A stretch of 64,000 nt of DNA from Alteraurantiacibacter aestuarii (GCF_009827405.1 NZ_WTYY01000004.1:248001-312000), one strand, 5' to 3'. Numbered from the stretch's first letter, positions 9,301-18,445 are shown. A program made the numbers and translations. The notes: generated by a model not told the origin, from the sequence alone.

Positions 9301-10491
9301 ATGAAATCGGTAACGGCCCGGGGGCCGCAGGAGAGTCCGCTTGAGAGCCTGATAGCTCCATTGAGCCCTCAGGAATTCTTCGATTCCTGGTATGAGCGGG
9401 AATATTACCGCACGCCCGGCCCGGTTGCCGCCGTGCAGGATTTGCTGAGCATCGACCGGATTGACGAGATCATTTCCGATTCCGAACTGCCGCCAACATC
9501 GCTGACCATGGCCAAGTCCGGGCAGGGTCTGCCGGCAGAGGAGTATACTTTTGCCAATGGCGTGATCGATCGCGGCAGCGTGCTCGATAACTTCCGCAAT
9601 GGGGCCACTATCGTCCTGCCGCAGCTGCACTTTGCCGATGGCAAGCTGTACACATTCTGCCTTGCGCTGGAGCGGGAATTTGGCGCGCGGATACAGACCA
9701 ATATCTATCTCACGCCCAGCAATGCGCATGGTTTCGGCATCCATTACGATGACCATGACGTGTTCGTGATCCAGGTGTCGGGTTCCAAGAAATGGGAAAT
9801 CTACGGCAACCGCGAGCAATTGCCGTTCAAGGGCGAGGGCTTCCGCCGCGAGCGTGACGATGTGGGTGAACTGCGGGAAAGCTTCACGCTCAATCCCGGA
9901 GAGTGCCTGTATGTCCCGCGCGGCATGGCGCACCGGGCACCCAATGAAGGGGACGAGGTCAGCCTGCACATCACCGTGGGCATCATTGTTCAGACCTGGG
10001 CGGAATTCATGCTGGAGGCGGTGGCGGAGGCCAGCCTGCGCATCCCTGAAATGCGCCACTCGCTGCCGCGAACGCTCTATTTCAACGAGGGCGAACGCGC
10101 CGCGAACGAGGCGATTTTCCGCTCGCTGGTGGACCAGCTACGCGACAAGGCGAATTTTGAAGCGACGCTCTCGGTATTCGGCAGCAATTTCATCATGGAC
10201 CAGGGCACGCGCGTGCGCGGTGCACTCAATACGCTCGCTGCCGGCATCGCGGCGGATGACAGGTTCCGCGTACGTGAGGGCATTCTCTATTCGATGGAGC
10301 TGGAGGGCGAAGAGCCGCAGGTGACGCTGGCGGGGTCCGCCATCACCCTGAAGCCGGACCTCGCACCGCAACTGGCTGAGCGACTGGCTGCCGGAAATCT
10401 GGCGATCAGCGATTTCAGCGTGGAGGATGCGGAAGATTTGCGTGACACGGTGGAAACGCTGGTCGCCTTCGGCCTGCTTGAACGCGCCTGA
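9301..10491 (+). CDS. JmjC/cupin_4 domain Fe(II)/2-oxoglutarate oxygenase, ribosomal-oxygenase-like
   Basis: A 396-residue protein resembling the RoxA/YcfD and NO66/MINA53 group of JmjC hydroxylases. The double-stranded beta-helix core has the metal-binding triad: His148-x-Asp150 in GFGIHYDDHDVFVIQ and His211 in YVPRGMAHRA. The strand DVFVIQVSG matches the segment after the HxD motif in YcfD. The N-terminal helix (SPQEFFDSWYEREYY) and C-terminal helical region with a winged-helix-like end are also as in that group. YcfD hydroxylates an arginine of ribosomal protein L16; the substrate here is unproven. The start at 9301 has only a weak ribosome site. Confidence 0.78.
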   Translation: MKSVTARGPQESPLESLIAPLSPQEFFDSWYEREYYRTPGPVAAVQDLLSIDRIDEIISDSELPPTSLTMAKSGQGLPAEEYTFANGVIDRGSVLDNFRNGATIVLPQLHFADGKLYTFCLALEREFGARIQTNIYLTPSNAHGFGIHYDDHDVFVIQVSGSKKWEIYGNREQLPFKGEGFRRERDDVGELRESFTLNPGECLYVPRGMAHRAPNEGDEVSLHITVGIIVQTWAEFMLEAVAEASLRIPEMRHSLPRTLYFNEGERAANEAIFRSLVDQLRDKANFEATLSVFGSNFIMDQGTRVRGALNTLAAGIAADDRFRVREGILYSMELEGEEPQVTLAGSAITLKPDLAPQLAERLAAGNLAISDFSVEDAEDLRDTVETLVAFGLLERA

Positions 10492-10526
10492 GCCGCCAGT
10501 CCTGAGCCGCCACCCCCAAACACCAA

Positions 10527-10568
10527 CAAAAAAGCCCGACCGAATGAACGGCCGGGCTGGAAGTTTTT
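10527..10568. terminator. Bidirectional terminator between the oxygenase gene and cysH
   Basis: Hairpin AGCCCGACCG...CGGCCGGGCT (10533-10558, one mismatch, six-base loop). On the - strand it is followed by seven T residues, a strong terminator for the cobA-cysH operon. On the + strand it is followed two to five bases later by a TTTTT run, weaker but usable for the gene ending at 10491. Confidence 0.85.
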
Positions 10569-10686
10569 GGGAGAGGATGCCTGAAAGGCACCCCCTCTAT
10601 GTGCGGGCGCGGCCCATCACACAAACGCGATTACTGCACCAGCCATTGCGCTTTTTGCACGTGACTGAATTTTCAGGTGAATCGAC

Positions 10687-11484
10687 TCAGAAAGCGGGTT
10701 CGTAGCCGGGGGGCAGATCGCCCTCATCGCCGTCCTGCGAGGCGCCGGGAACGTGGATGCCGCATTCGGTCTTGTCCCATCCGCGCCAGCGTCCGGCACG
10801 CGGGTCCTCGCCCGGTTTCACGGTGCTGGTGCACGGCGCGCAACCGACCGAAAGATAGCCTTGAGCCTCCAGCGGGTGGCGCGGCAGATCGTGCAGGTCG
10901 AAGTAGGCTTCCAGATCGTCCTTGGTCCAGTCACCCAGCGGGTTGATCTTGAGCCGGCCGTCCTCAACTTCGAAACGCGGCAGGTTTTCACGGGTAACGG
11001 ACTGGAAGGCCTTGCGGCCCGAAATCCACGCATCGAGGCCGGACTTGGCGCGCGCCAGCGGCTCCACCTTGCGAATCTCGCAGCAGCCATCGGGGTCCCA
11101 GCTCCAGCGCAGGCCGTTCTCGTCCTTCGCCGCCAGCACGGCGGCATCAGGGGTGACGACGGAGGAATTGGTCAGGCCCAGCAGGCTGGTCAGCGTGTCA
11201 CGGTACTCCAGCGTCTCGTCAAACATCTTGAGCGTATCGACAAAGATCACCGGCACCGATGCATCGGCGCTGGCCACCAGGTGCAGCAGGACCGCGCTCT
11301 CCGTTCCGAAGGAGGAGACAACCGCCACGCGGCCAAGCTCTCCCTCGGCGAACAGCTGGCCCAGCATGGTGGACACATCCACGCCCTTGAAGCGCAGGTT
11401 GAGGCGATCGGCATCGGTCTGCGTATAAGCAGGCGCGGTGTCGATCACGTCGCGCTGACGGGCAATGGGATCGGCTTCAGCCAT
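10687..11484 (-). CDS. cysH: Adenylyl-sulfate (APS/PAPS) reductase
   Basis: Reduces activated sulfate to sulfite in assimilatory sulfate reduction. The 265-residue protein has the PP-loop nucleotide region (SSFGTESAVLLHL near 58) and two Cys pairs, CCEIRKVEPL and GCAPC, which ligate a [4Fe-4S] cluster in the plant/bacterial APS-reductase type, plus the catalytic ECGIH motif near the C-terminus. The cysteine pairs suggest it accepts APS directly, like most alphaproteobacterial enzymes. The ATG at 11484 overlaps the end of the DUF934 gene by eight bases. It is the last gene of the five-gene operon, before a strong terminator. Confidence 0.95.
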   Translation of the reverse strand: MAEADPIARQRDVIDTAPAYTQTDADRLNLRFKGVDVSTMLGQLFAEGELGRVAVVSSFGTESAVLLHLVASADASVPVIFVDTLKMFDETLEYRDTLTSLLGLTNSSVVTPDAAVLAAKDENGLRWSWDPDGCCEIRKVEPLARAKSGLDAWISGRKAFQSVTRENLPRFEVEDGRLKINPLGDWTKDDLEAYFDLHDLPRHPLEAQGYLSVGCAPCTSTVKPGEDPRAGRWRGWDKTECGIHVPGASQDGDEGDLPPGYEPAF

Positions 11485-11923
11485 GGCGCAGGGTCCAGAT
11501 CGGCACGCGCGCATCGGTGGTGGGCTGATAGACATCGGGAAAGCGCGCAAGGGCGGCTTCCACGTCGCCTGCATCCAGCGGCTGGGCAGGGGCGAAACTG
11601 TCAAAACCGCAGCGCTGCATATAGGCGATCTGGTCCACCAGCACATCGCCCACGGCGCGCAGTTCGCCGGTGTATCCGGCCTCACGCAGGATGCGCGATG
11701 CGGAATAGCCGCGTCCGTCGCCAAAGGCGGGGAAGTTGACTTCCACCAGCCGGATGCGGCCCAGATGCGGCAGCAGGTCGCGGGCGTCATCGCCCGGCTC
11801 TATGCGGACGGCCAGCGCGTTGGACTGGCCGACGAAGGCCTCAACCGTGACGGCGGGATCGCCGACGGGATCATCGTTGCGAAAGCGAATTTGCGCGGTC
11901 TCACTTGTAAGGGTCTCAGTCAT
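11477..11923 (-). CDS. DUF934 family protein of the sulfite reductase operon
   Basis: A 148-residue protein of the DUF934 family, which is nearly always found between sulfite reductase and APS reductase genes in proteobacteria. Seen here: an acidic N-terminus, LALRIE-like and VEVNFPAFGDGRGYSAS segments (the GRGYS motif is the family mark), GDVLVDQIAYMQRCGFDSF, and a short C-terminus. It overlaps cysI by eight bases and cysH by eight bases, so it is probably translated with them. It may assist electron transfer or assembly in sulfite reduction, but no activity is established. Confidence 0.88.
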   Translation of the reverse strand: MTETLTSETAQIRFRNDDPVGDPAVTVEAFVGQSNALAVRIEPGDDARDLLPHLGRIRLVEVNFPAFGDGRGYSASRILREAGYTGELRAVGDVLVDQIAYMQRCGFDSFAPAQPLDAGDVEAALARFPDVYQPTTDARVPIWTLRHG

Positions 11924-13550
11924 AAAGAGCCTCCTTGAAAGGGGCCATGCCGATCCGGCGATAGGTATCGAGGAAACGCTCCCCCTCGGTGCGCTGGGCG
12001 AGATAGACGTCGGTGGCCTTTTCGACCGCATCGACAATGCCGTCCTCGTCAAAGCCGGGGCCGGTGATCTTGCCGATGGAGGTATCCTCCGCCTCCGACC
12101 CGCCGAGCAGCAGCTGGTAGTTTTCAGTGCCCTTCTTGTCGACGCCGAGAATGCCGATGTGGCCCGCGTGATGATGCCCGCAGGCGTTGATGCAGCCGGA
12201 GATCTTCAGCTTCAGCTGGCCCAGCTCATCGCCCTTGCCATTGGCGGCAAAGCGCTGCGAAATCTTCTGCGCCACCGGGATCGACCGGGCATTGGCCAGG
12301 CTGCAATAATCGAGGCCGGGGCAGGCGATGATATCGTCGATCTGGTCGAGATTTGGCGTGCCCAGACCGGCCGCGTCCAGCGCCGTCCACAGATCATGCA
12401 GGCGACCGATTTCGACATGCGGCAGGACGATGTTCTGCGTGTGCATCACGCGGCATTCGTCAAAGCTGAACTCGCGCGCCAGATCGGCCATCAGGTGCAT
12501 CTGCTGCGCCGTGGCATCGCCCGGAATGCCGCCCACCGGCTTCAGGCTGATGACGGCGGAGACATAGCCCGGCGCCTTGTGCGGATGGGTATTGCGATCC
12601 ATCCACAGCGCGAAATTGGGATCGCTGCGGTCGGCACTTGTCGGCAGGCCGGTCTTGAAGGCGGGATCGGCGAAGTAGGTGCGGATGCGCTCCAGCTCGG
12701 CAAAGGGCGGTTCGATGCCCTGTTCCAGCAGGTGGGCGAATTCGCCCTCCACCTGCCGCGCATATTCCTGCGCGCCCATTTCATGGACCAGGATCTTGAT
12801 GCGCGCCTTGTACTTGTTGTCGCGCCGGCCATAGCGGTTGTAGACCCGCAGGCAGGCCTCGCAATAGGTGACCAGCTGGTCCAGATCGACCCATTCGCGG
12901 ATGCACGGGGCGATCATCGGGGTGCGGCCCATGCCGCCGCCGACAAAGAACTTCGCGCCCAGCTCGCCTGCGTCATTCTTCACGATCTGGATGCCGATAT
13001 CGTGCAGCTTCATGGCCGCGCGATCGCTTTCGCTGGCGATCACCGCGATCTTGAACTTGCGCGGCAGATAGCTGAATTCAGGGTGGAAGCTGGACCACTG
13101 GCGCAGGATCTCCGCATAGGGGCGCGGATCGACCACTTCATCCGCCGCAGCCCCTGCAAAATGGTCCGAGCTGATGTTGCGGATGCAATTGCCGCTGGTC
13201 TGGATGGCGTGCATTTCCACCTTGGCGAGGTCCGCCAGAATGTCACCGGCATCCTCCAGCTTGATCCAGTTGTACTGGATGTTCTGGCGGGTGGTGAAAT
13301 GGCCATAGCCGCGATCATACTTGTCGGCGATGTCGGCCAGCGCGTGCATCTGCGCACCGCTCAGCGTGCCATAGGGCACCGCCACGCGCAGCATATAGGC
13401 ATGCAGTTGCAGATAGAGGCCGTTCATCAGTCGCAGCGGCTTGAACTGGTCTTCGGTCAGCTTGCCTTCAATGCGGCGCTGCGCCTGATCGCGAAATTCG
13501 GCCACGCGGGCATCGACCATCGCCTGGTCATATTGGTCGTACAGATACAT
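11916..13550 (-). CDS. cysI: Nitrite/sulfite reductase hemoprotein, sulfite-reducing
   Basis: Reduces sulfite to sulfide using a coupled siroheme and [4Fe-4S] cluster. The 544-residue protein has two ferredoxin-like half domains. The siroheme/cluster ligands are visible as CPGLDYCSLA (near residue 420) and CINACGHHH (near 465). Arginine/lysine residues around SGNCIRNISSD (near 118-128) fit the sulfite pocket. The electron donor (flavoprotein cysJ or ferredoxin) is not in the window, and the single-gene form suggests a ferredoxin-type enzyme. The ATG at 13550 overlaps the upstream stop as TGATG. The operon context (cobA supplies a siroheme precursor) supports sulfite over nitrite. Confidence 0.94.
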   Translation of the reverse strand: MYLYDQYDQAMVDARVAEFRDQAQRRIEGKLTEDQFKPLRLMNGLYLQLHAYMLRVAVPYGTLSGAQMHALADIADKYDRGYGHFTTRQNIQYNWIKLEDAGDILADLAKVEMHAIQTSGNCIRNISSDHFAGAAADEVVDPRPYAEILRQWSSFHPEFSYLPRKFKIAVIASESDRAAMKLHDIGIQIVKNDAGELGAKFFVGGGMGRTPMIAPCIREWVDLDQLVTYCEACLRVYNRYGRRDNKYKARIKILVHEMGAQEYARQVEGEFAHLLEQGIEPPFAELERIRTYFADPAFKTGLPTSADRSDPNFALWMDRNTHPHKAPGYVSAVISLKPVGGIPGDATAQQMHLMADLAREFSFDECRVMHTQNIVLPHVEIGRLHDLWTALDAAGLGTPNLDQIDDIIACPGLDYCSLANARSIPVAQKISQRFAANGKGDELGQLKLKISGCINACGHHHAGHIGILGVDKKGTENYQLLLGGSEAEDTSIGKITGPGFDEDGIVDAVEKATDVYLAQRTEGERFLDTYRRIGMAPFKEALYD

Positions 13551-13846
13551 CAGATCACCTTTGCGATGGCCGCAGCGTCATCGGGTTTGAGGGTCAGGTC
13601 GGGGCGCACGGTCGGGCCAAGTGCGCGCACGCGGTCCTTGATATGGGCGGGGCGGGGGCCTTCCGGCGTGGCTTCGGCGGCAATTGCATAGGATGCATTG
13701 ACCCGGCGCGCGGCTTCCTCGCGGGCAAGGATCGCCTCACCCTGATCGCCGACATCGACCGCGTCTTCCACATGGAGTGACCAGTTCTGGCCATCCCACC
13801 ATACGACAGCACCGGTCTTCAGGTCGTTTCCGGTCAGGATATTCAC
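13550..13846 (-). CDS. DUF2849 domain-containing protein
   Basis: A 98-residue protein of the DUF2849 family, typical of alphaproteobacterial cys operons. The sequence VVWWDGQNWSLHVEDAV at residues 14-30 and the long Ala-rich helix after it are characteristic. It overlaps the cobA stop by four bases (ATGA) and the cysI start by one base. Function is unknown; strict linkage to sulfite reductase suggests a small accessory or regulatory part of that pathway. Confidence 0.88.
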   Translation of the reverse strand: MNILTGNDLKTGAVVWWDGQNWSLHVEDAVDVGDQGEAILAREEAARRVNASYAIAAEATPEGPRPAHIKDRVRALGPTVRPDLTLKPDDAAAIAKVI

Positions 13847-14616
13847 TGCTGCATCACTCCAATTGTCTGTATTGCCGCTTTTTCAATGAGTTGAGCGGTC
13901 ACTTCTGCGGTCACTTCGCCGATCACGATCAGCGCGGGGCTTTTCACCCGTTCACGTTCCACCAGATCGGGCAGGGCGGCGAGTGGTCCGCGCAGCACGC
14001 GCATGTTGGCGCGCGCGCCATTCTCGATCACCGCGAGCGGCATGTCCGGGGCAAGCCCGTCCGCCATCAGTTTCTCGGCAATCTGCGGTGCGGTCTTGAC
14101 CCCCATGTAGATCACCAGCGTGCGGCCCTGTCCGGCCAGACCGGCCCAGTTCTGCTCGGTCAGGCCCTTGCACTGCCCGGCCACGAAGGTGACGATGGAG
14201 GAATGATCGCGGTGGGTCAGCGGTATCTGCGCTGCGGCTGCTGCACCATTGGCGGCGCTGATGCCGGGGACCACTTCCACGCGGACACCGGCGGCATTGG
14301 CAGCCTCTGCCTCTTCGCCGCCGCGCCCGAAAATGAACGGATCGCCGCCTTTCAGCCGGACCACATCATGCCCCGCCAGCGCCTCGCGAACGAGCAGGGC
14401 GCAGATGTCTTCCTGCGCCATGGTGTGGCGCGCGCGCTGCTTTGCGACGCTGATCAGCCGGGCATCGGGACGCGCCAACTGCAGTATTTCAGGATCGACC
14501 AGCCCGTCATGCACGATCAGCCGGGCAGACCCGATCAGCCTGGCTGCGCGCACGGTCAGCAGGTCCGCTGAACCCGGACCTGCGCCGACGAGATAGATCG
14601 TGCCATGGTTTTCCAT
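13843..14616 (-). CDS. cobA: Uroporphyrinogen-III C-methyltransferase
   Basis: Methylates uroporphyrinogen III twice with S-adenosylmethionine to precorrin-2, the branch point to siroheme and cobalamin. The 257 residues show the SUMT motifs VGAGPGSADLLTVRA (residues 11-25), VVRLKGGDPFIFGRGGEE (near 85) and VVPGISAANGAAAAA-like region near 115. It lacks the dehydrogenase/chelatase part of CysG, so it is the stand-alone form. As first gene of the operon ending in cysH it most likely supplies siroheme for CysI. The promoter must lie in the short space 14617-14708. Confidence 0.95.
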   Translation of the reverse strand: MENHGTIYLVGAGPGSADLLTVRAARLIGSARLIVHDGLVDPEILQLARPDARLISVAKQRARHTMAQEDICALLVREALAGHDVVRLKGGDPFIFGRGGEEAEAANAAGVRVEVVPGISAANGAAAAAQIPLTHRDHSSIVTFVAGQCKGLTEQNWAGLAGQGRTLVIYMGVKTAPQIAEKLMADGLAPDMPLAVIENGARANMRVLRGPLAALPDLVERERVKSPALIVIGEVTAEVTAQLIEKAAIQTIGVMQQ

Positions 14617-14708
14617 GGCGGCTAAATGATGCCAGTGGCCTTTTCAGGCCAGTGAGAATGAGTGTTGCGGGGCTAAGGTGAACTTTACCGCCCCCTCAAG
14701 TACGGCTT

Positions 14709-15722
14709 TCAGTCGGCCTGTTCGCGCTTGTCCATCCGCTGCGAAATTGCTGCCACCAATTGCTGGAACTGGGCGTTGTCGCGCAGGTTGAGATCGCGCT
14801 GAGGGAAGGGGATCTCGATGTCGTTTTCCTGGAACAGGTCCCACAATCGCTTGAGCACGGCAGAGCGGACATTGCCCACGCCTTCCTCCGGATCATCGAT
14901 CCAGCAGTGGATCACGAAATTGACCGAGCTGTCGCCATATTCGCTCATCCACACGCTGGGCGGCGGATTCTTGAGCACGCGGTCCACGCTTCGGGCGGCC
15001 TCCAGCATCAGTTGCTCGGCCTTGTTCATGTCGCAGCCGTAGGACACGCCAACGCTCACCTGCATGCGTACCTGGCGCGAGGAGTAGGACCAGTTTTCCA
15101 CCTGATTGATCATCAGGTTTTCATTGGGAATCAGATATTCACGCTCATCCCTCGTGGTCACGGACACGGCGCGAATGCCGATCTTGCGGATCTGGCCGAA
15201 CGTCTCGTTGCCCGCCTGATCGGCAATGGCGATCACGTCCCCCGGCTTGATCGACCGGTCCATCAACAGGATGATCCCGGCGATCAGATTGCCGAACGTC
15301 TTCTGCAGGCCAAAACCGATGGCGAGGCCGAATGCGCCCGAGAACACCGCCAGAGCGGTAAGATCGATACCCAGCATGTCTATGCCGATCATGATGGCGA
15401 TGGCCCAGACGGCAACGCTCAGCAGCTTTTCCGCCAGCAGTCGCTGCGACGGGTCGAGCTTGGTCGCGCGCCGCAGCAGGCTGTGGGCAAATTTCGTGAA
15501 CAGCCGCGCGAAGAGCAGAATGCCGACCACAACCAGCACCACCACCAGCGCTGTCCAGATCGAAAAGCGCGTATCGGCGAAGGTGAAGCCCCATGCATCG
15601 AGCTGGTGAACGATTTCGGCAAAAGTGCCGCTCTTTTCGGCGACAGCGTCTTTCAGCGCCTCGGCTCCGGCGACGACTTCTTCTCCCGTGGAGGATGGTT
15701 GCGGCTGGCTTATCTGGCTCAT
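14709..15722 (-). CDS. Small-conductance mechanosensitive channel, MscS family
   Basis: A 337-residue inner-membrane channel that releases solutes on osmotic downshock. Hydrophobic segments lie near residues 58-75, 105-122 and 125-155. The third contains the pore helix region FSGAFGLAIGFGLQKTFGNL, followed by the conserved DRSIKPGDVI of the beta domain. The cytoplasmic domain follows, with RDEREYLIPNENLM near 205 and INQVENWS. Length is slightly above E. coli MscS. The start overlaps the metC stop by four bases, so it is the last gene of the sseA-metC-mscS unit. Confidence 0.92.
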   Translation of the reverse strand: MSQISQPQPSSTGEEVVAGAEALKDAVAEKSGTFAEIVHQLDAWGFTFADTRFSIWTALVVVLVVVGILLFARLFTKFAHSLLRRATKLDPSQRLLAEKLLSVAVWAIAIMIGIDMLGIDLTALAVFSGAFGLAIGFGLQKTFGNLIAGIILLMDRSIKPGDVIAIADQAGNETFGQIRKIGIRAVSVTTRDEREYLIPNENLMINQVENWSYSSRQVRMQVSVGVSYGCDMNKAEQLMLEAARSVDRVLKNPPPSVWMSEYGDSSVNFVIHCWIDDPEEGVGNVRSAVLKRLWDLFQENDIEIPFPQRDLNLRDNAQFQQLVAAISQRMDKREQAD

Positions 15723-16930
15723 AATTTTCCCATTGCATCAAGGGCCTGGTGCAGATCCTGAATTAAATCAGCAGGATCCTCCAGGCCGATGGACAATCTA
15801 ATGCCATGTCTGTCCTCCTGTTGCCACCCGGCAGGGGGCCACGGTGTTTCGCTGCGCGCGCGGCTGGGGTCAAAGGGGATGGCCAGGCTTTCAAATCCGC
15901 CCCAGCTGTAACCGATGCCGAACAGCTCCAGCGCATCGATGAAGGCGGCGCTTTGGGCCGGGCTGGCACCGCGCAGCACAAAGCTGAACAGGCCGCAGCC
16001 GCCGGTGAAGTCGCGTTGCCACAGTGCATGGCCGGGCGCGCCGGGCAGCAGCGGGCACAGCACATGCGCCACTTGCTGCTGGTCTGTCAGCCAGCGGGCG
16101 ATTTGCAGTGCACTGGCCGTGCTGCGTTCCAGCCGCAGCGGCATGGTTCGCAGGCCGCGCAGCGCCAGGGCTGCATCATCGGGAGAGACCACCACGCCCA
16201 GTGCCTGGCTCTTGTGCCGCAGCTTGCGATAGAATTTCTCGTCCGCAGAAGCAGAACCCATCATCAGGTCCGAATGGCCGCCAACGTGCTTGGTCAGGCT
16301 CATGATGGAAATATCGCAGCCGCGCTCCAGCGCGGGAAAGCCCAGTGCGGATGCCCAGGTGTTGTCGATCAGGCTGACCGCGCCCTTTTCCCGCGCGGTG
16401 GCGGCCATGGCGGGGACATCGCCCACTTCCATGGTCAGGCTGCCCGGACATTCGAACAGCACGGCTTTGGTCCGATCACAAAACTGGCCGGCGAAGCCTG
16501 CGGTATCGAGTGGATCGAAAAAACGCGTCTCAATGCCGCAATCGGCCAGCACGGCGCGCGCCATCATGCGGCTTGGCTCATAGGCATTGTCAGTCACCAG
16601 CAGCACATCGCCTGCACGAAGCACCGCCAGCAGCGCGCCGGAAATGGCGGAGACGCCGCTGGGATAGAGCACGGTTCCTGCCGCTCCCGGCTCAAGCTGC
16701 GTCAGCGCATCGGCCAGCGCCCATTGCGTGGGTGATCCGCGGCGACCGTAATAGAAATGCCCGTCTTCATCGGGACGGCCTGCGGCCAGGTCTGCGCTGT
16801 CGGCATAAAGATGCGTGCTGGCCCGCCAGATCGGCGGATTGACCACCGCGCCTGTCCATTGCTTGCGGCGGCCGGCCTCTACGGCCCTGGTTGCCGGCCC
16901 ACGGCTTTTCCCCTTGCCGCCTTCTTTCAC
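15719..16930 (-). CDS. metC: Cystathionine beta-lyase / trans-sulfuration PLP enzyme
   Basis: A 403-residue Cys/Met metabolism PLP enzyme, probably cleaving cystathionine to homocysteine. Seen: VNPPIWRASTHLY near the N-terminus, YGRRGSPTQ, YPSGVSAISGALLA, DNTWAS, the PLP-binding SLTKHVGGHSD (Lys), and SWGGFESL near the C-terminus, which is typical of the beta-lyase subgroup. I place the start at GTG 16930, which overlaps the sseA stop as GTGA; the frame is open upstream to 16975 but that part lies within sseA. It could also act as a cysteine desulfhydrase. Confidence 0.9.
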   Translation of the reverse strand: MKEGGKGKSRGPATRAVEAGRRKQWTGAVVNPPIWRASTHLYADSADLAAGRPDEDGHFYYGRRGSPTQWALADALTQLEPGAAGTVLYPSGVSAISGALLAVLRAGDVLLVTDNAYEPSRMMARAVLADCGIETRFFDPLDTAGFAGQFCDRTKAVLFECPGSLTMEVGDVPAMAATAREKGAVSLIDNTWASALGFPALERGCDISIMSLTKHVGGHSDLMMGSASADEKFYRKLRHKSQALGVVVSPDDAALALRGLRTMPLRLERSTASALQIARWLTDQQQVAHVLCPLLPGAPGHALWQRDFTGGCGLFSFVLRGASPAQSAAFIDALELFGIGYSWGGFESLAIPFDPSRARSETPWPPAGWQQEDRHGIRLSIGLEDPADLIQDLHQALDAMGKL

Positions 16931-17775
16931 ACAGCCTCGCCCATTTCCTTGGGCAGGGCGGGATCGGCGCCCCATTCGCTCCAGCTGCCGTCATACAGGG
17001 CAACATCGTCCTTGCCGGCAAGATGCAGCGCGAACAGCAGCACCGATGCCGTCACTCCGCCGCCACAGGTGGTGACGATGGGGGAGGTCAGGTCCACGCC
17101 TGCCGCCTTGAAGGCCGCTTCAATAGCCGCCGGGTCCTTGTATGTTCCGTCTGGGTTGAGCACCTGATCGAACACCACATTGCGCGATCCGGGGATGTGG
17201 CCGCTGGCGATATTGGGGCGGAAATCGCCTTCCTCACCCGTAAATCTCTTGGCGCCGCGCGCATCCACCAGCTGTTCTGCCCCGCTGTCGATATTGGCCA
17301 GCACCTGCGCCTTGGTGCGCAGGCGGTCCGTGCCAGCCGGGGTGGGCGCATAATCGCCGGGAGCGCTGGTGACATCGCCGCTTTCCAGCGGGCGGCCTTC
17401 GCTGCGCCATTTGCCCAGCCCGCCGTCCAGCACGGCAACCTGCTTCACGCCGTTCAGGCGGCAGATGAACCATGCGCGCGCCGAGGTTTTGACATAGGAA
17501 TCGTCATAGATGACCAGTCGCTGGTCATTGCTGATGCCCAGCTTTGCCATGCGCGCGGCGAATTGCTGCGGTGTGGGGACTGCGCCGGGCACGGGCGATT
17601 CCGGATCGAACAGGCTGGCCAGATCCAGAAAGCGCGCGCCGGGAATATGCTCCTTGGCGAAATCCGCGGCGGGATCGCGCCCGGCATCGGGCAGATGGGT
17701 CGATGCATCCAGAATGACCAGATCGGGTGAGCCAAGCTCGCGTGCGAGCCATTGGGTTGAGACGAGACTATCCAT
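16927..17775 (-). CDS. sseA: 3-mercaptopyruvate sulfurtransferase
   Basis: Transfers sulfur from 3-mercaptopyruvate (or thiosulfate) to a thiol or cyanide acceptor. The 282-residue protein has two rhodanese domains: an inactive N-terminal one (DLVILDASTHLP near 18-29) and the catalytic one, with LVDARGAKRF near 169, SGHIPGSRN near 191, and the active-site loop CGGGVTA with Cys237. The CGGGVTA loop, rather than CRKGVTA, favours mercaptopyruvate. I chose the ATG at 17775 by family N-termini; 17793 is the alternative. It is divergent from queF and first in the unit with metC and mscS. Confidence 0.93.
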   Translation of the reverse strand: MDSLVSTQWLARELGSPDLVILDASTHLPDAGRDPAADFAKEHIPGARFLDLASLFDPESPVPGAVPTPQQFAARMAKLGISNDQRLVIYDDSYVKTSARAWFICRLNGVKQVAVLDGGLGKWRSEGRPLESGDVTSAPGDYAPTPAGTDRLRTKAQVLANIDSGAEQLVDARGAKRFTGEEGDFRPNIASGHIPGSRNVVFDQVLNPDGTYKDPAAIEAAFKAAGVDLTSPIVTTCGGGVTASVLLFALHLAGKDDVALYDGSWSEWGADPALPKEMGEAV

Positions 17776-17880
17776 GTGCACGGCGTAGAACATGGCTGCG
17801 CTCAGGTAAATGTGTCGCAGCGTCAGGGCGCAAAAACCTATGACTTGTAACGCCGGTGTGAAAGCGGCATCAGGCGGGCC

Positions 17881-18348
17881 ATGACCAAGGATGTATCTTC
17901 GTCCGCCCCGCTGCATCTGGGGCAGCACAGCGCGCTCCCGGCATCACCCGATGAAGCGGTGCTGGATTATGTGCCCAATCCGCGCGCCGGATCTTTGTAT
18001 CTTGTGCGCTTTGCCGCGCCTGAATTCACATCGCTGTGCCCGGTGACCGGCCAGCCCGATTTTGCCCATCTGGTGATCGATTATGCGCCGGGGGACACGA
18101 TCGTGGAATCCAAGAGCCTCAAGCTGTTCCTGGGAGCTTTTCGCAACCATAATGGCTTTCATGAGGATGTGACCGTGGGCATCGGCCAGCGGTTGTTCGA
18201 AGAAATGCAGCCGCAATGGCTGCGGATCGGCGGCTATTGGTATCCGCGCGGCGGCATTCCGATCGACGTTTTCTGGCAAAGCGGGAAACCGCCCGAAGCC
18301 CTGTGGCTGCCCGATCAGGGTGTGCCTTCCTATCGCGGACGGGGCTGA
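17881..18348 (+). CDS. queF: NADPH-dependent 7-cyano-7-deazaguanine reductase (PreQ1 synthase)
   Basis: Reduces the nitrile of preQ0 to preQ1 in queuosine biosynthesis. The 155-residue protein is the short, single-T-fold type I enzyme. Visible motifs: catalytic Cys53 and Asp60 in [12 protein letters not shown], the substrate-binding Glu76 in [15 protein letters not shown], and His94-Glu95 in GFHEDV. The later part [10 protein letters not shown] matches the family. A queuosine-precursor transporter lies at 38953-39690 in this same window, so the cell can probably both make and salvage queuine precursors. Confidence 0.95.
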   Translation: MTKDVSSSAPLHLGQHSALPASPDEAVLDYVPNPRAGSLYLVRFAAPEFTSLCPVTGQPDFAHLVIDYAPGDTIVESKSLKLFLGAFRNHNGFHEDVTVGIGQRLFEEMQPQWLRIGGYWYPRGGIPIDVFWQSGKPPEALWLPDQGVPSYRGRG

Positions 18349-18445
18349 CACTTGCCTCCTCTCCAACGCTTCGACTAGGACCGGCCAGGACTTTCGAAAA
18401 CCGCATAAGGGCATTGGACGCCCATCACAAAATAGGGATTCATGG

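Noticed and set aside
10753-11739. Open frame opposite cysH and DUF934
   Set aside because: Antisense to a recognised operon with no start signal and no domain.
11736-13691. 651-codon open frame opposite cysI
   Set aside because: cysI on the other strand has full siroheme and cluster motifs. The antisense frame has no recognisable domain and no start signal, and is typical of GC-rich third positions.
14641-14700. Possible terminator or riboswitch between mscS and cobA
   Set aside because: The pairing (TGGCC/GGCCA) is only five bases and the rest does not pair; I see no riboswitch core.
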